Assembly (NCBI GenBank): GCA_020638955.1
Contig: JACKHO010000015.1
Location: forward strand, 1-15,900
Direction: 5' to 3'
DNA length: 15,900 nucleotides
DNA from: Planctomycetaceae bacterium
Lineage (GTDB): Bacteria; Planctomycetota; Planctomycetia; Planctomycetales; Planctomycetaceae
The position numbers and the translations under genes are program-made. The notes below the pieces were generated by a model. The model made no database searches. It was not told where the DNA came from and saw only the letters and a program-made list of their open reading frames with translations. Shown here piece by piece: positions 13,016-15,900 of this stretch (position 1 is its first letter; each line of letters starts with the position of its first letter).

Positions 13016-13978
13016 ATGTCTACGTTGCCGTATCTCGTTCGTCTGGGAAATCGACTGGCGGACGGATTGTCTGCCATGTCGGAAGAGCGACGCGAGCGGC
13101 ATCGAGAATTTTTTCTGTCATTCCAGACGGGTGACGGTGGATTCACCGGACGCGAAGGAGACTCCGATTTGTACTACACCAGTTTTGCCGTGCGTGGGCT
13201 GACCATGCTCGGCGGCTGGGAGGCGACGTCCGCCGAAGGTGTGGCGAGTTATCTCACCGCCATCGACTGGCGGCGGCTGGGCGTCATTGATTTGATGAAC
13301 TGGTTCGCCACGGCATTGGCCGTTCAACTGGCGACAGGGAAAGATCTCCTGGCCGATGACGCAGGCGACTGGCGTGCCGAAGCCGCTGCAATATTGGAGT
13401 CGGTTCGCGTCGAAGACGGCGGCTATGCGAAGTCGACGGAAGGGGCTTCTGGGAGTACGTATCACACCTTTCTGGTGGTGCTGACGTATCAACTGCTTGG
13501 CTACCCGGTGCCGCGTCAAAATGCACTCGTTCAATTCCTGTATGACCGTCAACGCGAAGACGGCGGGTTTGTGGAAATCGCTCCCATGCGGCGGTCGGGA
13601 ACGAATCCCACGGCGGCGGCCGCAGCGCTACTGAATGAATTCGGGGCGGTCGATGATGAACTGCGATCTGACCTGCGCGGTTTCTTGAAATCAGTCCGAG
13701 CAGATGAAGGGGGATTTCAGGCGAATGGGCGTGTCCCGTTTGCCGACAGCCTGAGCACGTTTACTGGGTTGTTGACGGCGCACGACTTGGATTTAGGCCA
13801 TATTGTGAATCATCAAACGACGCGGGAATGGCTCGAACAGCAGTTGGAATTCCCCACGGGCGGCTTCCGGGCGGCGACCTGGGACAGTGACGCCGACGTC
13901 GAATACACGTTTTACGGATTGGCATTGCTGTCGTTATTGAATGAGAGTTTGTCGGAACTGGAGAAGGAACGATCATGA
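13016..13978 (+). CDS. Prenyltransferase/squalene-cyclase-fold protein resembling protein prenyltransferase beta subunits
   Basis: A 320-residue cytoplasmic protein without signal peptide, built from five alpha-hairpin repeats of the alpha/alpha-barrel fold. Each repeat is marked by a GG[FY] turn: QTGDGGFTGR, VRVEDGGYAK, RQREDGGFVE, VRADEGGFQA and LEFPTGGFRA. Repeats 4 and 5 align with the zinc-binding repeats of farnesyltransferase beta (D297, C299 and H362 in mammals). The Asp is kept (Asp244), but the Cys position is Leu246 and the His position is Tyr297 in DVEYTFY. Zinc-dependent thiol prenylation is therefore unlikely. There is no DxDD motif of class II terpene cyclases. The ATG at 13016 has only a distant GAAGG (12 bases). 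The 3' end overlaps rsmG by four bases (ATGA), so the two are co-translated. The fold is firm; the activity is unknown. Confidence 0.82.
   Translation: MSTLPYLVRLGNRLADGLSAMSEERRERHREFFLSFQTGDGGFTGREGDSDLYYTSFAVRGLTMLGGWEATSAEGVASYLTAIDWRRLGVIDLMNWFATALAVQLATGKDLLADDAGDWRAEAAAILESVRVEDGGYAKSTEGASGSTYHTFLVVLTYQLLGYPVPRQNALVQFLYDRQREDGGFVEIAPMRRSGTNPTAAAAALLNEFGAVDDELRSDLRGFLKSVRADEGGFQANGRVPFADSLSTFTGLLTAHDLDLGHIVNHQTTREWLEQQLEFPTGGFRAATWDSDADVEYTFYGLALLSLLNESLSELEKERS
13964..13968 (+). promoter_or_regulatory. Internal ribosome binding site for rsmG
   Basis: AAGGA inside the last codons of the upstream gene lies six bases before the rsmG ATG at 13975. Combined with the ATGA stop-start overlap, it supports both independent initiation and translational coupling. 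Confidence 0.7.
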
Positions 13979-14658
13979 GCGACCGCGAGCAACTCATTGA
14001 CCAGACAACGTCGGGATTGAACGCCCTCGATTTGTCATTGACCGCTGGCCAAATCAAACAACTGGTCGCCTACCTACTGGCGATGCTGGACGAAAACACG
14101 CGCATCAATGTGACGGCCATTCGGGATGCAGAAGATGCCGTGCGGCTGCATTTGCTCGACAGCCTGACGGTCGTGACCTGGTGGCATTCACTGGGGCACA
14201 CGAATCCGCCGGAGTCAATTCTGGACCTCGGAACGGGGGGCGGATTCCCTGCGGCACCACTGGCCATTGCCTGGCCGAAAACCAAGGTCGTGGCCATTGA
14301 TGGAACGCGTAAGAAAATTGGCGTTGTCGAGCGTTGTTCTGAAGCGGCTGGAATCAAGAACCTGACCGGCGTACACACGCGCGGGAGTGATTACAAACCA
14401 CCGGCCAGCCTGGGGGCCGAGGGATTTGAACTCGTCACCGCCCGGGCCGTGGGATACTCCGCCAAGTTGTTGCGAGAAGTGTATCGCCTCGTGCGACCGG
14501 GCGGCTGGGTGTGTCTCATGAAAGGCCCCGAGCCCACACCCGAAGAACTGCGCGCGGCAGAGCGGTTTTGTGTGCAGAAGAAAATGCACGCCGAGCCGGT
14601 GTACTCGATTGCTGTCCCGGGGCTCGACGCGCGGACTATTCTGGGGTTTCGGAAGTAG
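13975..14658 (+). CDS. rsmG: 16S rRNA (guanine-527-N7) methyltransferase RsmG (GidB)
   Basis: Transfers a methyl group from S-adenosylmethionine to N7 of G527 in the 530 loop of 16S rRNA; cytoplasmic. In other bacteria, loss of this enzyme gives low-level streptomycin resistance. The 227-residue length fits the family. The family block NVTAIRDAEDAVRLHLLDSL is at 45-64 and the SAM-binding motif ILDLGTGGGFP at 82-92. VVAIDGTRKKIGVVE follows as the acidic-loop motif, then a VTARAV segment and the RPGGWVCLMKGPEP strand near the C-terminus. The gene overlaps the preceding prenyltransferase-fold gene by four bases, rather than lying beside mnmG, parA and parB as in many bacteria. Identification is secure. 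Confidence 0.96.
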   Translation: MSDREQLIDQTTSGLNALDLSLTAGQIKQLVAYLLAMLDENTRINVTAIRDAEDAVRLHLLDSLTVVTWWHSLGHTNPPESILDLGTGGGFPAAPLAIAWPKTKVVAIDGTRKKIGVVERCSEAAGIKNLTGVHTRGSDYKPPASLGAEGFELVTARAVGYSAKLLREVYRLVRPGGWVCLMKGPEPTPEELRAAERFCVQKKMHAEPVYSIAVPGLDARTILGFRK

Positions 14659-14694
14659 GTCGAAGGTTGAGCGTTTAGGGTCGAACGTTGAAAG
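14658..14694 (+). repeat. Two imperfect direct copies of a 16-base unit behind rsmG
   Basis: GGTCGAAGGTTGAGCG (14658-14673) and GGTCGAACGTTGAAAG (14679-14694) match at 12 of 16 positions and start 21 bases apart; the first overlaps the last base of the rsmG stop. The short GTCGAA/GTTGA words look like a decayed simple repeat. No coding or regulatory role is visible. Confidence 0.5.
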
Positions 14695-14729
14695 TTGACG
14701 CGGAATGTCTCCCTTCAAACCTGAGAAAC

Positions 14730-14749
14730 CCCAGACAGGAATGTCTGGG
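14730..14749. terminator. Palindrome between convergent genes rsmG and the beta-propeller gene
   Basis: CCCAGACA (14730-14737) and TGTCTGGG (14742-14749) pair perfectly around a GGAA loop. The hairpin lies 71 bases after the rsmG stop and 20 bases beyond the stop of the opposing gene. On the minus strand the stem is followed by GTTTCTC, on the plus strand by CCACCC, so neither side has a proper T-tract. It could be a weak bidirectional terminator or a dispersed extragenic palindrome. The nine bases GGAATGTCT of its right half also occur at 14702-14710. Confidence 0.55.
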
Positions 14750-14769
14750 CCACCCGGCAACGAAAACAT

Positions 14770-15900
14770 CTACTCAGCAATGCAGTACAGCTTTGCGTGG
14801 GATCGCAGGAACAGTTGGCCGTTGCTGACGGCAGGGGTGCCATCGAATCCACTTTTGTCGGCGGAGAGGTCGTTGCTGGAAATGAGTTTGAATTCAGGGC
14901 CCGCGTCGACAACGTGAATGAGTCCTGACTTCAGCGTGATGTAAAGTTTGCCATTGGCAATGATGGGAGACGCGTAATCACTGCCGCCACGTCCTCCGCG
15001 ACCGAATCCACCTTCCCGTCCGCCGCCTTCATTGCCTCCACCGCCGGCTTCGAGACGTTCCTGATAAATGCGTTCACCATCCTTCGCGTCGTAACAGGTC
15101 AGCACGCCGCCGTTGTTGACGAAAATCCGGCCATCAAATGCGACGGGCGAAGCGAAGCGGCCCGAGGCGCTGCCTTCCCATACGACATTGGTGGCGGCGA
15201 CATCTCCTTTACCGCCTGCTCGAACAGCGATGGAATTCCCGCCTCGTCCGCCCATGGCGTAGACGACATCACCGTCGGTAATGACAGAAGCCGACATGGT
15301 CTGGTCCTCTGTACCGGGGGCATACCACTTCAGCTTGCCGTTGACGGGATTGAATCCCCACACTTCGTAAGGGACGGCGAGCACAATTTCCTGCTCTCCG
15401 TTGGCCGTGGCTACCGCTGGTGTACTCCAGGTACCCGCCATGCCTGCTGCCTCCGCACGCCAGACTTCTTCGCCGGTCTTCGCATTGAGACCAACCAGGG
15501 CTTCCGACTCTTCAGACGCGTTCACCACCAGCAGTTCGTTGACCAGAATTGGGCTGGCCGCAGAGCCCCAGCGCATGCGTCCCGACTCTTTTCCCAGGTT
15601 GGTCTGCCAGAGCTTGTTTCCTTCCAGATCGAAGGCCAATGCCCCAGACTTTCCGAAGAAGACATAGACGCGTTCGCCATCGGACGTGGGAGTATGCGAA
15701 GCATAACCGTGCGACGGGACGCCGGCTCCGCTATAAGGATCTTCCGGCAATTCAGCCGGAATGGTTGCCGTCCAGAGCACGGTGCCGTTGCTGCGATTCA
15801 CACACACGAGGTGCCGTTTCAAGTCTTCGATTTGCCCGTCTTCACCGGGGATTCCGTAGCCGGAGTAGCAGGTCACGAACACCTTGTCTCCCACGATAAT
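14770..15900 (-). CDS. PQQ-like beta-propeller repeat protein (5' end outside window)
   Basis: The frame is open to the right edge (IIV before GDKVFV), so the N-terminus and any signal peptide are missing; 376 residues are visible. Repeated blade motifs follow the PQQ-like pattern of a strand, then D/N-x-x-[ST/D]-G-x-x-x-W: NRSNGTVLWTA, DLEGNKLWQT, NAKTGEEVWRA, NPVNGKLKWYA and DAKDGERIYQE. Strands such as ASPILVNELLVV, SASVITDGDVVY, ASPVAFDGRIFV, ASPIIANGKLYI and GTPAVSNGQLFL alternate with them. This is a propeller of the PQQ_2/BamB-like class. In planctomycetes such proteins are mostly extracytoplasmic, without proof of PQQ binding, and no catalytic dehydrogenase residues are recognisable here. 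A Gly/Arg-rich loop interrupts the fifth blade. It probably acts as a binding or scaffold domain; ligand unknown. Confidence 0.88.
   Translation of the reverse strand: MIVGDKVFVTCYSGYGIPGEDGQIEDLKRHLVCVNRSNGTVLWTATIPAELPEDPYSGAGVPSHGYASHTPTSDGERVYVFFGKSGALAFDLEGNKLWQTNLGKESGRMRWGSAASPILVNELLVVNASEESEALVGLNAKTGEEVWRAEAAGMAGTWSTPAVATANGEQEIVLAVPYEVWGFNPVNGKLKWYAPGTEDQTMSASVITDGDVVYAMGGRGGNSIAVRAGGKGDVAATNVVWEGSASGRFASPVAFDGRIFVNNGGVLTCYDAKDGERIYQERLEAGGGGNEGGGREGGFGRGGRGGSDYASPIIANGKLYITLKSGLIHVVDAGPEFKLISSNDLSADKSGFDGTPAVSNGQLFLRSHAKLYCIAE
14981..15051 (-). repeat. Gly/Arg/Glu-rich loop in the beta-propeller protein
   Basis: About 23 codons encode a Gly-rich stretch with Glu, Arg, Asn and Phe (GGGGNEGGGREGGF and GRGGRGG), inserted between the blade motif DAKDGERIYQE and the strand YASPIIANGKLYI. 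The placement is an inter-blade loop. It recalls the Gly/Phe tracts in the secretin of the same window, but is shorter and charged. Confidence 0.75.

Noticed and set aside
12589..13146. 185-codon minus-strand frame spanning the divergent intergenic region
   Set aside because: It overlaps both flanking genes, encodes no coherent protein pattern and would bridge two real starts.
13880..13900. DSDAD in the prenyltransferase-fold protein as a class II terpene cyclase DxDD motif
   Set aside because: The fourth position is Ala, and the location in repeat 5 corresponds to the protein prenyltransferase zinc-His region, not to the cyclase acid motif.
8948..15900. Sulfatase, oxidoreductase and propeller as one polysaccharide utilisation locus
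   Set aside because: They sit in separate transcripts on both strands with housekeeping genes between them, and no SusCD, glycoside hydrolase or regulator is present.

Overview
The window reads as a chromosomal stretch of a planctomycete, probably order Planctomycetales. This is inferred from gene content. There is a very large secretin with helical repeats, an FGly-type sulfatase with a signal peptide, a Tat-exported Gfo/Idh/MocA oxidoreductase, a PQQ-like beta-propeller and a short prenyltransferase-fold protein, arranged mostly as single genes or pairs on both strands. No tRNA, rRNA, CRISPR array, insertion sequence or phage gene was seen.

Layout. 1-2742 (+) is the 3' part of mfd, cut by the left edge. 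2897-4087 (+) encodes a SurA/PpiC-like peptidyl-prolyl isomerase with a lipoprotein-like leader. 4399-8766 (+) encodes a secretin of about 1455 residues whose best start is a TTG behind a perfect Shine-Dalgarno. A hairpin at 8823-8856 follows it. 8948-10549 (+) is a sulfatase. It converges on a small secreted protein of unknown function (10570-11118, -). An oxidoreductase gene (11232-12689, -) lies upstream of that gene and ends in a very clear intrinsic terminator (11151-11193). A 326-base divergent intergenic region with several hairpins separates it from a translationally coupled pair on the plus strand: a prenyltransferase-like alpha/alpha-barrel protein (13016-13978) and rsmG (13975-14658). 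The right end carries the 3' part of a PQQ-like beta-propeller gene (14770-15900, -), cut by the right edge.

How the parts work together. mfd and rsmG are housekeeping genes for transcription-coupled repair and 16S rRNA modification. Most other products appear to be exported: isomerase, secretin, sulfatase, the small protein, the oxidoreductase and probably the propeller. A periplasmic parvulin beside a giant outer-membrane secretin is a plausible chaperone-client pair. The sulfatase and oxidoreductase fit the planctomycete habit of degrading sulfated polysaccharides, but nothing in the window fixes a substrate.

The most unusual items are the secretin (six copies of a helical repeat, recurring Asn-Pro-Phe-Ala linkers, and Gly-rich tracts inside the secretin domain) and the prenyltransferase-fold protein. 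The latter keeps all five repeats of protein prenyltransferase beta subunits but has lost two of the three zinc ligands.
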